Translations under genes and position numbers: made by a program | Part shown: in pieces, positions 38,071-49,600 of the stretch | Position numbering within the stretch: the stretch's first letter is position 1 | How the letters are laid out: every line of letters starts with the position of its first letter | Notes under the pieces: generated by a model | Seen by the model: the letters and a program-made list of their open reading frames with translations, nothing else | What the model was told of the DNA's origin: nothing | Databases searched by the model: none | Source: Corbicula japonica | Taxonomy: Eukaryota; Mollusca; Bivalvia; Venerida; Cyrenidae | Direction: 5' to 3' | Assembly (NCBI GenBank): GCA_038501625.1 | Contig: JAZAYU010000009.1 | Location: forward strand, 10,344,396 to 10,408,395 | DNA length: 64,000 bases

Positions 38071-39635
38071 AAGCAAGGATGAGTAATGAGCCTTTGAACA
38101 TCAACCTGATATATGAAAAAATAAAGGTGTTTCAAAGCTGCAGTTTGAATAGTATGAAAGTTTAAAGTTTTTACCAGCTTGCTAGCAAACTTAAACCTTA
38201 ATATCTATGTCAAAAAGGGCCATAATTTGCATAAAATGGAAGTTAGAGTCATGGTACTTGGCTAACACACTCGTGATATGATGATAAACGAGTTTTTAAA
38301 GTTTTAAGGGCTTGCCACACTCCTCCCAATTCTATTCATCGATAAAATAAAAATCATCAAATCTCAGTAATGGCAAAATGCCGTTCAATGAAACTTTGCA
38401 CAAATGAATGTTACAAATGTAACTTTATTTTGCATACAGAACGACACGTTAGAAAAGAAAAGAAACAAAGCTAGACCTAAAAATTCCTTGAATTCTATTT
38501 GCATAAATTCACAAAAACTAAGGGATGCAGAACATAATTTTAAATTCCCTCGTGAGCGCAATGATACTGACAAGAAAATGTTGTGTACTTTGTAAAAAAC
38601 TTTCAACTATTATAAGCGAAATCAGTGATTGTCATCAGTTTACGCGACCAGGAAATTGAAGGTCAAACACACTTTTACTAATATCTCGTAAAGTTTACAT
38701 ATGTAAATCACGAGGGCACAATAAATTGTTGTCAGTATCATATTACTCATGTGGGCATTTAAAATGATGTTTTGTGTTCTTTAGTTTTTGTGAATTTATG
38801 TAAATAGAAGTTGAGGGAATTTTTTGATCTCGCTATTGTTCTTTACTTTTCTAACGTGTCTTACCATCTGTAAAATAAAGATACATTAATAACATACATT
38901 TGTGCAAAGTTTCAATTAACAGCAGTTTGCCGTTATTGAGATTTTGATAATTTTCTTTTTATCGATTAATAGAATTGGGAGGAGTGTGGCAGGCCCTTAA
39001 AGCTGTAGTAATAGGGAAGTTATGAGTTTGTACACTAGGTTGCATACAAACTTTAACCTGAAATTCTAAGTCAATAAGGGCCATAATTTGATCAAAATCA
39101 AATAAAGAGTTATTGTTCTTGGCATACATAGTCATGATGGTCAACAAGTGTTTTAAGTTTCAAAGGTATAGTAAAAGAAGTATGGAAGAAACTAGCTTGC
39201 ACGCAAACTTTAACCTGAAATTTTAATTCGAAAAAAGGGCCATAATTTGATCAAAATAAAAAAAAATTATGGTTCTCGGTAAACATAGCCAGGGTCATGA
39301 TGGTGAACAAGTGTTGAAAGTTTCAAAGCTATAGTACAAGAAGTATGAAAGTAACTAGCTTGCACGCAAACTTTAACCTGAAATTCTAAGTCAAAAAAGG
39401 GATATAATTTTATCAAAATGAAAGTTAGAGTTATGTTTCTTGAAATAAACACTTGGGATATGATGACAGACAAGTGTACCAAGTTTCAAAGCTGCTGCTG
39501 TAGCTAAAGTACTTTTTAACTTAAGATATAAGTAGGCAGCAAGCAAACTTTAACCAAAGCGGGACAGCAATGCCGATGCTGACGACAGAGTGAGTACAAT
39601 AGTTGACATATTCTTCGAATGGTCAAGCTAAAAAG
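38071..39635. repeat. ~165-bp tandem array, interrupted by a palindromic insertion
   Basis: Units carry AACTTTAACCTGAAATT, 'agggccataatttgatcaaaat' and 'aagtttcaaagctatagta' (about 38,180, 39,050, 39,210 and 39,370). The right end is a weak hairpin (39,601-39,629) followed by AGCTAAAAAG, the same final bases as the elements ending at 35,855 and 38,070. The palindrome at 38,308-38,996 sits inside it. Confidence 0.6.
38308..38996. mobile_element. 689-bp palindromic (foldback) element with TTAA target duplication
   Basis: The left arm from GGGCTTGCCACACTCCTCCC is the inverted complement of the right arm, ending GGGAGGAGTGTGGCAGGCCC. Homology runs inward for about 290 bp per arm around a ~110-bp centre. 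TTAA lies directly outside both ends (38,304-38,307 and 38,997-39,000), the piggyBac-type target. The arms have diverged by substitutions. Overlapping frames on both strands (about 38,385-38,606) result from the palindrome. Confidence 0.8.
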
Positions 39636-39826
39636 TGTACATAATAAAACCACTTTAAAAACAAAAACAAAAAAAATAATATCTCAATACATCTTTATCA
39701 CCAATCATCCATATAACCGAAATACCTGGGAAATTTCTGCAAAATAAATATTCTTAAAATCCCTTTAAATCTTAAAATCTGTAAGCTCCAAACTATGATA
39801 ACTAGAATCTGTTTTTGTGAAAAACA

Positions 39827-40970
39827 CATGTCTCCCCCCTGCGCCCTATTGAATGAAAGCCAAGGAAGAGATATCAACTTTTTGAAACGGAAGCCTGTGT
39901 CATTTATTATGGTATTATGAACATGCACATAAATATATATTAACTCTACGGGCCCCTGTGATGTTGAATTCTGGCCTAAATACCCCCATATCAACAGGGT
40001 TCTTCAAGGCTATAACAGCAACCATCATATGAAGTTTGAAGGCTCTAGGTAAAATAAAACTCCAGTTAGTGAGAGGAAACCATTTTCACTCATCAGGCCC
40101 CTGTGACCTTGACCTTTGACCTACTGACCCCAAAATCAAAAGGAGTGCTCTACTCAATAAGGACATCCATCTATGAAGTTTGAAGGCTCTGGGTGAAAAA
40201 TAACTCCTGTTATTGAGTGGAAACGGTTTTCACTCTTCGGGCCCCTGTGACCTTGACCTTTGACCTACTGACCCCAATGTCTATAGGAGTCCTCCACTCA
40301 ATCAGGACATCAACCCTATGAAGTTTGAATGCTCTGGGTCAAACTGTACTCGAGTTTTTGAGTGGAAACGATTTCCGCACTTCGGGCCCCTGTGACCCTG
40401 ACCTTTGACCTACTGATCCCAAAATCAACAGGGTTCTTCTACTCAATAAGGGCTATCACCCTATGAGGTTTGAAGGCTCTGGGTCAAAGGGTTCTTGAGT
40501 TATTGAGTGGAAACGTTTTTCACACTTCGGGCCCCTGTGACCTTGACCTTTAATCTACTGACCCCAAAATCAATAGGGTTCTTCTACTCAATAAGGGCTA
40601 TCACCCTATGAAGTTTGATGGCACTGGGTCAAAGGGTACTTGAGTTATTGAGCGGAAACTGTTTTCACACTTCGGGCCCCTGTGACCTTGACCTTTGGCC
40701 TACTGACCCCAAAGTCAACAGGGTTCTTCTACTCAATAAGGGCTATCACCCTATGAAGGTTGAAGGCTCTGGGTCAAAGGGTACTTGAGTTATTGAGCGG
40801 AAACGGTTTTCACACTTCGGGCCCCTGTGACCTTGACCTTTGACCTACTGACCCTAAAATCAATAGGGTTCTTCTACTCAATAAAGGCTATCATCCTATG
40901 AAGTTTGAATGCTCTGAGTCAAAGGGTACAAGGCAAAAACAATATGTCTCCCCCAGAGGTGGGGAGACAT
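39827..40970. mobile_element. Array element, ~147-bp units carrying direct AGGTCA repeats
   Basis: The left end has ATGTCTCCCC. The right end is a perfect 10-bp hairpin, ATGTCTCCCC/GGGGAGACAT (about 40,943-40,970). Six units of ~147 bp contain 'cgggcccctgtgaccttgacctttgacctactgacccc', 'actcaataagggctatcaccctatgaagtttgaaggctctgggtcaa' and 'gagttattgag'. No coding content. Confidence 0.75.
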
Positions 40971-41492
40971 AATTGTATCTAACTGTTATAAAGCTTGGAA
41001 AACAGCAACAGTAAAAACCTACAACATCTTAAAATGTGCAAACAACTATCGTCATTGAATCTTAATTTTTTAAAGCTTAGGAAAAAAGGAAGAGTAAATG
41101 GCTTTATGTGGGACACTGGAGAAACAGTCTTCCTAACAGCCTCACCTCCTTTACTGAGGCCAAGAAGGGGGTTTTCACTGATACAGAAAGCCAGAGACGG
41201 CCATAACCTCTCCCTAAAAAAGTAGAATTTTAGCACCATTCCCACTGCATAAGCTGACCTCAGAAGTAGATAATAAAATATAAAACTAACAAATTCTGTT
41301 TTATTTTGCTGACAATTTATTTACTGTACAACTTATACAAGACAAACAAAACTCTCTAGATTCAAAAGATAGATGACACGCGGCCTTCGCCACTTGGCTA
41401 CTGAGGCTTGTGTTTTTTAAGTACATAATTATTGAATAATAACCATTCATTAAATAATAAAATATTCAAAACTTTTACTGCCTTTTTTTTAA
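40971..41492. other. Unassigned spacer
   Basis: No gene or repeat recognised. Frames of 76 and 88 codons on opposite strands show no motif. Confidence 0.3.
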
Positions 41493-41700
41493 TGTGAGAC
41501 CAATGTAGAGCTGGCACATTCATGCCATCTGAACTGGATCTACACTGGCAACTTCTTGGGTCAGAAATAACATCAACCTAATGAATCAAACAGCAAACTG
41601 TATAGATCCTGGTCAGATGGCACAGAAGAGCCAGCTGATCTGGATCTACACTGTTTGCCCATGGATGACAGCCATATCCCATGGAGTAAACAGTCAAACA
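41493..41700. mobile_element. Palindromic MITE, copy 3
   Basis: Same core as copies 1 and 2: CTGGATCTACACTGGC facing AGCTGATCTGGATCTACACTG, with CCATGGAGTAAAC at the right. The ends are eroded. Confidence 0.6.
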
Positions 41701-41937
41701 TTTTAGATATTCACAAGTCTGTAGCAATTCTTTGATTCCTACAATTCTATCACCACAACTAGTTCTTATTAATTATATTCAATCAATGATGACTACAAAA
41801 GCAACTTGTCACAAACATGTACATATAGGGCGCCTGTCTATCCTGAGATCTTGACAAATGAGGAATCCTGTTAAACTTTAGCACAAGATACAAACCATTT
41901 TAAAATCATGTCAATTATTTATAACATACATTTATCT

Positions 41938-42207
41938 TAACCCTTTATCCTAACACTATGGATTTGACTTACCGTTATATCCCATGTGCAACTCTTTTAG
42001 ATCCACACCAACTTGCACAACCATGCAGAAAGATCACTTTCTACACTGTTTGCTTCTGGTACAGAAATAAACTAACAAAATTAATCTGAAAGCATCTGTT
42101 GAACATTCTGAGTGAACAGCCTGCATGGATGTGAAGGCTGATCAGAATCTGCACTGTTCACACAAGGGATACAGGTTTATGTCATTTTCCATGGAGTACA
42201 ACGTTTA
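41938..42207. mobile_element. Palindromic MITE, copy 4
   Basis: It begins TTAACCCTTTATCC and ends CCATGGAGTACAACGTTTA, with a core of TAGATCCACACCAACTTG and GCTGATCAGAATCTGCACTG. It is the most diverged copy. Confidence 0.55.
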
Positions 42208-42317
42208 AATAATTAAACAAAGTTTGATCCTCGGTTCCTGAGCAATTACACTTTAGCCAGCTAAATATGATAATAGATGACTTTCTTCAAAAGTTGACAC
42301 CAACATGTCAATTTCAG

Positions 42318-44070
42318 TCAACAAGTACTGTTCTGCTCTTGTTTAATTTTGGCATTTTGCAATAAATGTTTCTGAAGTTGTGAGAGTGTATTTTCTAAAG
42401 CTTTGAATTTTGAATCTATATATTCTTTTATTCGACTTTCTGATGATTTCTGAGGAGGTCCATTGTGTTGTTGCTAGAACTTCCATCATCAAACCCGGTC
42501 ATTTCTTCTGTCTCTGAGCTCTTTCTTCTGAAACGTACAGTAACAAAACGCTATGAAAATATGCCGCTTATGCTCAGTGATGTAAATGGTTATTTTGCAA
42601 ATAGCTGGAGTCAACATGTGGCCTAAAACATAATGGAAATCATAAACCACTTTGGTTAAACTAGCTGTTGACAATTTTTTTAATTAAAACACTGTAAGTT
42701 GCAACATCTATCTTTGGACCTGAGAAAAGTGCTAAAAAGTGAATCACAACCTGTTAACAGAAATGTTTGAAATGAAGCATGAAATAGTAGTCAAAACCTG
42801 CTAAAATACCCTCAAAATACCTTAGATTGCAGAATCTGGCATATAAAATTTCATTGGGGGAGTTTTAGGGGGGAGGGAAAGGGAATTGTGGCTTAAATAT
42901 GTTTAAAATTATAATAAAAATACAACACTAAAATTAGAATTTTATTTTAATGATGTAAAATTTATTTTACACTTTTCTAAATATTTCTCCCAGTTGTACA
43001 AATGCTACACACAAAAATGGTTGAAATAATACTTACTTTCTTTTCCTATTCTTTATTTTTGGTTTACTTGTTTCAATTGACTTTCTCTTTTGTTCTTTTA
43101 ATGAATGCTTATCATTTTGTGGTCCAGATGGATGATCAGTGTTTTTGTTTGAAAGTTTTTCAACATCACCAGTTTCAGACAGATTCAAGTAATCTATCTG
43201 AATTGTATGATCATTTCCATTTTCATAGATTACACAGGATTTATCCGGAAGATCAATTATGTTTGCAAAAAGATCTTTACAAGGGCTTTCCTTTGGTTCA
43301 TCATTGTTGTTTTGTTCTTTTGATGAAACACATGTCTGAGCAGAGTTTGTATGTGTACGTTTAACTACTTCTGTACAATTGTCATTTGAATTTGGGATAG
43401 CAATTTCTTGTAAACAATCGTCAGTACCATCAGATTTTCTAACACCCGTCCAATTCATACTACCTAACCTTTCAGCATTTTCAACTGATTCCACAATTTC
43501 ATTAAGCACATCATCATCAATGTCTATTTCAATATCATAATCTTCTTCACCGTCACTATTAAAGACATCAATAGCATTCTTGTCATCAATAGCCAAGACA
43601 TCACAATGAGTATTGCTTGCTGCATTTTTACCTTTTTTAGCAGCTGCTGATTTTTTCGTATTATCAGCTTTTACTGTTATAAAACAGTTTCACTTGTAAT
43701 ATCATTGACAAACGATTCAATGTCTGAGTCTTCTTCACTGTCATCAACAAAGCCATCAAACAGTTTGGTTGACTCTCTAAATCGTAACCTATGCCTTTTA
43801 ATGTACCCTGGTAACCAGTCAAAGTTGGGTTTTTCTGGTGAAGAAGTTTTATGTAACTGATAATAAATTCTCTCAGCTTCTTTGCGGAATTCCTTTCTTG
43901 TAGGTAATCTGCTTAGAGTGCATTCTTGGCGATACCACTGCATTAAGATTTCCTTCTGTAAAGATCCTTTACCACCGATAGTCTCTGTGAACCTTATATT
44001 GTCTATATTTATGGCTTTTCTTAAGGCATCTTCATCTTTCCGCCATTTTTAATATTGGTTTCAGCAATAC
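42318..44070 (-). pseudogene. CENP-B-type HTH DNA-binding protein gene, fragmentary
   Basis: A possible acceptor lies at 44,071. From about 44,029 one frame reads KWRKDEDALRKAI and runs through WYRQECTLSRLPTRKEFRKEA ... WLPGYIKRHRLRF (43,940-43,790), the pattern of a CENP-B-type helix-turn-helix, then acidic DDSEEDSD. It stops at 43,677. Coding sense continues in another frame (about 43,669-43,033), Lys/Ala-rich and then strongly acidic (DGEEDYDIEIDIDDD), ending KNRKRK at a perfect donor GTAAGT. A matching acceptor at 42,528 leads to KSSETEEMTGFDDGS and, after another frame change, a coiled-coil-like tail (SRIKEYIDSKFKALENTLSQ) stopping at 42,318. Two frame changes and an in-frame TAA just before KWRKDED suggest a pseudogene; unrecognised introns are the alternative. 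It could be a pogo/Tigger-related remnant or a host gene. Confidence 0.5.
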
Positions 44071-44442
44071 CTGAAAAGAAATAATGTACAATCATCCGAT
44101 CATATTTTTCCCCAGTAATCAACATTCAGTGCTGGAGTAGGATTGTTTATATTTTGGAATACAAGGGATGTTTAAAACGTATCATGTGTTGTAATCACAA
44201 GAATTTTCCATGAGGAAATATATTGACTTTTATCAATCCAATATCTAAATTTAGAATGGAGGTGGCATAAATATCATAAATATTGGTACATGTATATTAC
44301 TTAGATAGTTTTCAAATACAATTACATAATGCAGACTGACCATTTCTGGTAAGGAATTATTGCACTATGAGTATGACGTCAGGTGTAGAGCAGCCAACCA
44401 AACATCCTTAGACAAATTGAAACTACCAGAATTTGAGTTTTA
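44071..44442. other. Spacer before copy B
   Basis: No gene or repeat recognised. The upstream exon of the minus-strand gene was not found. The duplicated segment begins at about 44,443. Confidence 0.35.
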
Positions 44443-44880
44443 AAGATAAAAATGGCAAAGATCAACACACAGAATCTCGACTTTTCGATCCATCTGGAAC
44501 TAGACGCCAATACTTACATAAGGATGGAAACAAACAAAAATTAAACTTCACCGAAACTAATGAAGACTTTTAGCGGATATGAAGGAAAAATATAAGCGCA
44601 ACTTTGGCGAACATGAAGATTATTATTATATTTGGATTTTATGGCACCTAAGTCCATAAAAATAATAAGTCCTGAATGGATTCACTCCCTCAAATGCAAT
44701 ATTCAAGACAAACACTGGAGAATTTTTCCCCAGCGCCACCAGTATCATCGGTCGCAATGGAATCGGTGACCATTCTTCCAAAATACGCAACAACATTATC
44801 ACAACTGGATTCGACAGCTCCAAGATCCGAGATTTCCCGTTTATGATGAGTACCGCACATATCAACGACCATTGTTTTAA
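44443..44880 (+). pseudogene. Broken copy of the deaminase-like gene (copy B)
   Basis: It matches bases 255-846 and keeps DKNGKDQHTESRLFDPSGT, so the HxE motif is present. One base is lost near 44,570, bringing TAG into frame. About 135 bp equivalent to roughly 463-598, which encode the strand and the PC-x6-C zinc segment, are deleted. A TGA replaces a codon near 44,768. The 5' part upstream of base 255 in copy A has no counterpart, so the duplication or a deletion cut the gene. It cannot encode a deaminase. Confidence 0.85.
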
Positions 44881-46344
44881 CCGTCATATTGAACATATTT
44901 AAATAACATTCCCGGTCTTCTAAATTGATGTTTTAATACTATAGTCATGTGCTTGCATTGTTAACCTAACTTTAAACTAATTTTATTCGGATGGATTTAA
45001 TAGTGTTTAGTTGTTTTATCATGATTCTTCCTATGTGAAACGGAATTTTGGAATCTAGGATATAAATATAATATTTACAACGTTCGTCGTTTCTAATAAA
45101 ATTCTAGTAATAATCATTAATTAGAAAACTATTTATATGAACTCTTTTCTGAATCATTTACATGTAAATATTGATCGAAATATCCATGATTGTTATTTCG
45201 ATTGTTAATGATTTTATGTTTCTGCTGTTTTGATTGCTGTTCCTACAGAGCATGTTTGAACCCTTAATCATTATGTCGTTGAATATCTGATTAAACTAAA
45301 ATATCAACTCCCCGTACTTTGAGTTTTGCTTGGATTTGTATATGCGCTTATAATAGGCTGGCTCATGTCATGGGTTTCACCGTCGGTGCATGAGTGTGCC
45401 AAAAAAACCTTGTAAATTTCTTTACTTACGTCAACTGGGTAGCGCTAGGGCGGGCCTCGAAACGGAGTTGGCATGAAACTTCCTTATGTAATGTATTTAA
45501 CAAAAGCCGGCTTAGGACTCTTGCATGTACTCTTTTTACAAGTGCCATTAAGGCGATGAACATTGAACTTCTAATACCCTATTTAGGTCATATTTTAGTG
45601 AAGAAATGGATACTTCTTTCGCTGTGTTTACTTTTGCCTGCTCAGTGTAGATTCAATTATGCTATACTTATCCACGACACATTAAAACATTAGGAATTAT
45701 CATCTTCTTCATAACTGAGTTGTTATGTGAAACATCCAAAAACAATACTTGCACCTTGTAGACACGATTTTGTGGTGTCTGGTTAGAATGCTTGTGCTGG
45801 TGCTCCATGCTTATGCTCTCTTGTTCTTTCTGTTGTGTGGCTGTATGAGGAGCTGTGTTGTCAGCTTGTGGCTTTTACTGTCATTATCATTTTTTTCAAT
45901 GAATACGGGGATGTTAAATGTGGACAAGAAAATAAGCTGAAAATGACAAATACAAACTGAGCCGCCATGTTGAAACACGATGTTTATCTTCATTTGGTTT
46001 ATCGTTTATCGTGGACCGTTTCCTATTTTATTTATCCTTCAAGAAATGCTCAACTTGTCTTTATAACTACGAAGTCTCCGTTAATGTTCATGTTTCGCAA
46101 TTCTAAAAATTGTTTTCAATTCGAACACATTAATCACTTGTTATCTAAACATTTTGTATACAATTACTGAAAGACTTTGGGACAAATTGAGATTTTCAAT
46201 TTTTTAATTGCAAATATATTCAGAGATAACCGATATACCAAACCAATAACTTTTAGAAAATAACATAATCTTATCTTTAAACCCCAAAGGACACATTTGC
46301 TTTGGCACTCTCCGCTTCAAGGTGTCATCTGCTCAGGTTATTTT
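44881..46344. other. Non-coding part of the duplicated segment (copy B)
   Basis: Matches 847-1,440 and 2,816-3,600 of copy A; the 1.4-kb segment 1,441-2,815 is absent. No gene recognised. Confidence 0.5.
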
Positions 46345-46844
46345 CAAGACGGTATAAAGTAGTGGGAATATATTAATGCTACTTAGTATTGGAGATATAT
46401 TATTAAGTCTTAATAAAAATGTGTCCAGGATAGGTCGCACATGCGCAGTAATGTTGATTCGACTGTCGTGGACTTCGCGATTAAGAACTAAATAAACAAC
46501 ATTATTGCAGGAATCGAAAACTTTGCATTGTTAAACTTTATAATTTAAAAGAAGATGCATATAGATTTGTGTTGAACAATTTTATCATTACGAGGAATGA
46601 AACAAAAAATGAATTTGCATGCCCCTAAAGTGGAATACAGTAAAGTAGGTCATCTGACTAGCAGCGTGTTGTAAAGTCTTGAAAAAAGAGCGAACATTGT
46701 TAGCGACTGCTGACCTTGTTGCGATCAATCAAAAGTTAGTTTTTTATATTCGATCGGCATTTATTACTGCTGAGAAAAACACAGTTGTCCATGTTAGTGA
46801 TATGCTATCTTTTCGTTCCATTGATTCGTTGCGGCGATACGAAA

Positions 46845-46946
46845 CATCCAAATCCACCCAAATATACCCAAATTCACCCAAATCTATGCCAAATCCACCC
46901 AAATCTACACCAAATCCACCCAAATCTACACCAAATCCACACAATT
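46845..46946. repeat. 21-bp minisatellite
   Basis: Imperfect repeats of AAATCTACACCAAATCCACCC, about four or five units. Confidence 0.8.
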
Positions 46947-48084
46947 TCACATTAAACTAATAATAAAATAATTCGAATTTTATTATTATTTCATTATTAT
47001 TCTCATATGTATAAGAAACGCTAAGATATGATCATTACTTAATAAAACCTTCTTTAAAACACCAACATCTATCCATATTCATCTATTCTACCAAAACGGC
47101 CCACAATCAGATTTGTATAAATGCCGCAAATTTAATTAAACTTTTAGTCTATTTCCTGCTATTGCGAATTTAAAATGAAATTTTAAACATGCCGATTCCC
47201 CAGTTAGCGCGAAAGTTACGCATAGTATTTCTTTGTACATTTCGACGTCATAATATTTAATGCAGAATAAAGGTATAAGTATTTCTATTTATTTGCATGA
47301 ATTTCTTAAACGTTTGCAAATAAAATATACTTAAGCAGCATTTGGGTTGCGATAATTATACATAAACAAAAACAACAACAAATACATTTATTGCATTAAA
47401 AGTGCTTATGCCAAACAAATAAATTTTGAGTGAGACATATATCTGACATTTATCATGCACCCTAATGCTAAGGCTCCTATACCCGCCGGGGTGATATTTG
47501 TTTCGCATATCGGTCACCGACCCGATAATGCTTGCTCCGTGTTAAGTTTACCATAAAAGCCGAGGACATCTGTCGTCCAATCCGGCGAGACCTCTCATAG
47601 AGCCTCGCCCCTCCGCTCCCCATATCGGCCTCGCCTGATAACACTTATATCGCAAGACAGTAACCTGTTATTCTCTATATATCTGAGAGGTAAAGTATAT
47701 CTGACATATATCTGAGAGGTAAAGTAAGGCCAGAATGCTAAAATTTTATTCTTATATGCATAAAATAGTGGCCTGGTTTTCCGTAGAGTACATCTAGGTT
47801 GGTGGCCGCTAAAGATTTTATACAAAAGTTGGTCATATATTGTTTTCGGTTAACATAATATTATTTACAGAATTGCTTTATCATCATTTAACTTAATTTT
47901 CACAATTGAAATAAACATTTTCTTCATAATAAAATTGCAAAAGACACAATATCTCTTTATTCTTGAAAATGTTGACCACTTTTCCTCAATTCTTCTGCAT
48001 CAAAATGACCCCAAGCTCTGAATTAGGTGGGATCAAAGTGGAAAAATTCAAATTTGCTTGCCTCAAAAAGCAAGAATCTGCATT

Positions 48085-49600
48085 AATTGAAATCTCTGTA
48101 ACCACAGTTAACGCCGAGAACAATGATTTTCGGCCGGTAACTATAGTTTACGTCGATATCCACAGTTATTGACAATTACTACGGTTATCGGCCGATATCT
48201 AGGATTTTCACCAATAACTATGGTTTTTGGATAGTAACCCTGGTTATTGTCAATAGCTATGGTTATCGGATCAATATCTATAGTTATGGGTTTCTAACCA
48301 TGGATATCGGATCAATTGTGCAAACCGCTTGCCATAGTGACGATGATGATAGTGATTTCTAAGTCTCTTAAAATGATGCAACATTAAAGAATGCAGGATG
48401 TACTCATCATGTGGTGTTTTTATATAATATAATGCATTTTTTCACCTCACCAGTGTTTAGATTTCTGTCATGTTATGGAAATATTACAAACTCAATCAGA
48501 TTTTAGCTGCATTTCAGTAATTATTTTTAACAGAGTTGAAATAAGCAAGATTATGATTTAATGTATCGCAAACACTGCAAATGGCGAAAACAGGCTAAAA
48601 TTTCAAAAAAAAGAATTTTGGGGAAAATACTTATTGCCACCTAGATTTTAGTAAAGAAATGTATTTAGCTATGGATGTAGTAAATGTTTGCAAGCTCAGT
48701 TTAGTCTAATTCATGTTCTAATTACCAAGCACATACTAAAACAAAAGAAAAACCATTTGCATGGGAACTCTGAAATTCATGAGCAATATACCAAAACAAC
48801 TCATACCTGAAATAAGTATATGCTGGTCTACAATGTTTAGTGCCAATTCATCAAAATAATGTTAGGGTTTTCAAAAAATTCAAGGAAATCTTACTTTCAG
48901 GTTCAAAGTAAAAGTAGAAATAAGTATTTCCAAAATTCATTTTTTAAATTTTAGCTAGTTTTCGCCATTTGCAATGTTTGCTACCTCTTAAAATGAATTA
49001 TGAATCGGGCCGATATCAATAGTTATTGGTCGATAACTATAGATATTGGATTATTTGGGCAAACTGCAAGTGAAACAGATACAATGGCAAGACAACAACC
49101 TAGGATATTGATTTATATCTAGAGTTTTGTGCCAAGTGCACATTAGATATGATATCCGTAATTACTAGTGAAAACCCTAGATAAATATTGCTCGTTAACC
49201 ACGGTTAACTCCAAGAACTATGGTTTTCAGTCTGTAACTATAGTTTTCGCCAATATCAAAGGTTATTGGTCCGACATCCATAGTTATTGACAATAACTAT
49301 GGTTATCAGCCGATATCTAGGGTTTTCACTAATAACTATGGTTATCGGGTGGTAAACCTAGTTATTGTCAATTGTGCAAACCGCTTGCCCTACTGATCTC
49401 TGAGTCTCTTAACATGATGCAATATTCAAGAATGCAGGATGTACATGTGTTGTCATCATGTTGTGTTTTTATAATGCATTTTTCACCTCACCAGTGTTTA
49501 GATTTCTGTCAAACGCAATCAGATTTTAGCTGCATTTAAGTTATTATTATTAACCACATTGAAATAAGCAAGGTTATGAAGTAAAATGAATTGATTTGTA
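48085..49600. repeat. Foldback repeat nest with iterated CCATAGTTAT / ATAACTATGG
   Basis: Two ~400-500-bp blocks (about 48,085-48,560 and 49,190-49,600) are direct copies. Both end in GTGCAAACCGCTTGCC followed by 'gtctcttaa-atgatgcaa-attaagaatgcaggatgtac'. Each contains many short inverted CCATAGTTATT/AATAACTATGG motifs and GATATC. Between them, 48,565-48,635 is the inverted complement of 48,920-48,990 (GCAAATGGCGAAAAC). No coding frame. Confidence 0.6.

Noticed and set aside
31272..40970. Regular tandem repeats that could suggest CRISPR arrays
   Set aside because: Units are contiguous, 145-175 bp and similar throughout, with no unique spacers or cas genes, and the context is eukaryotic.
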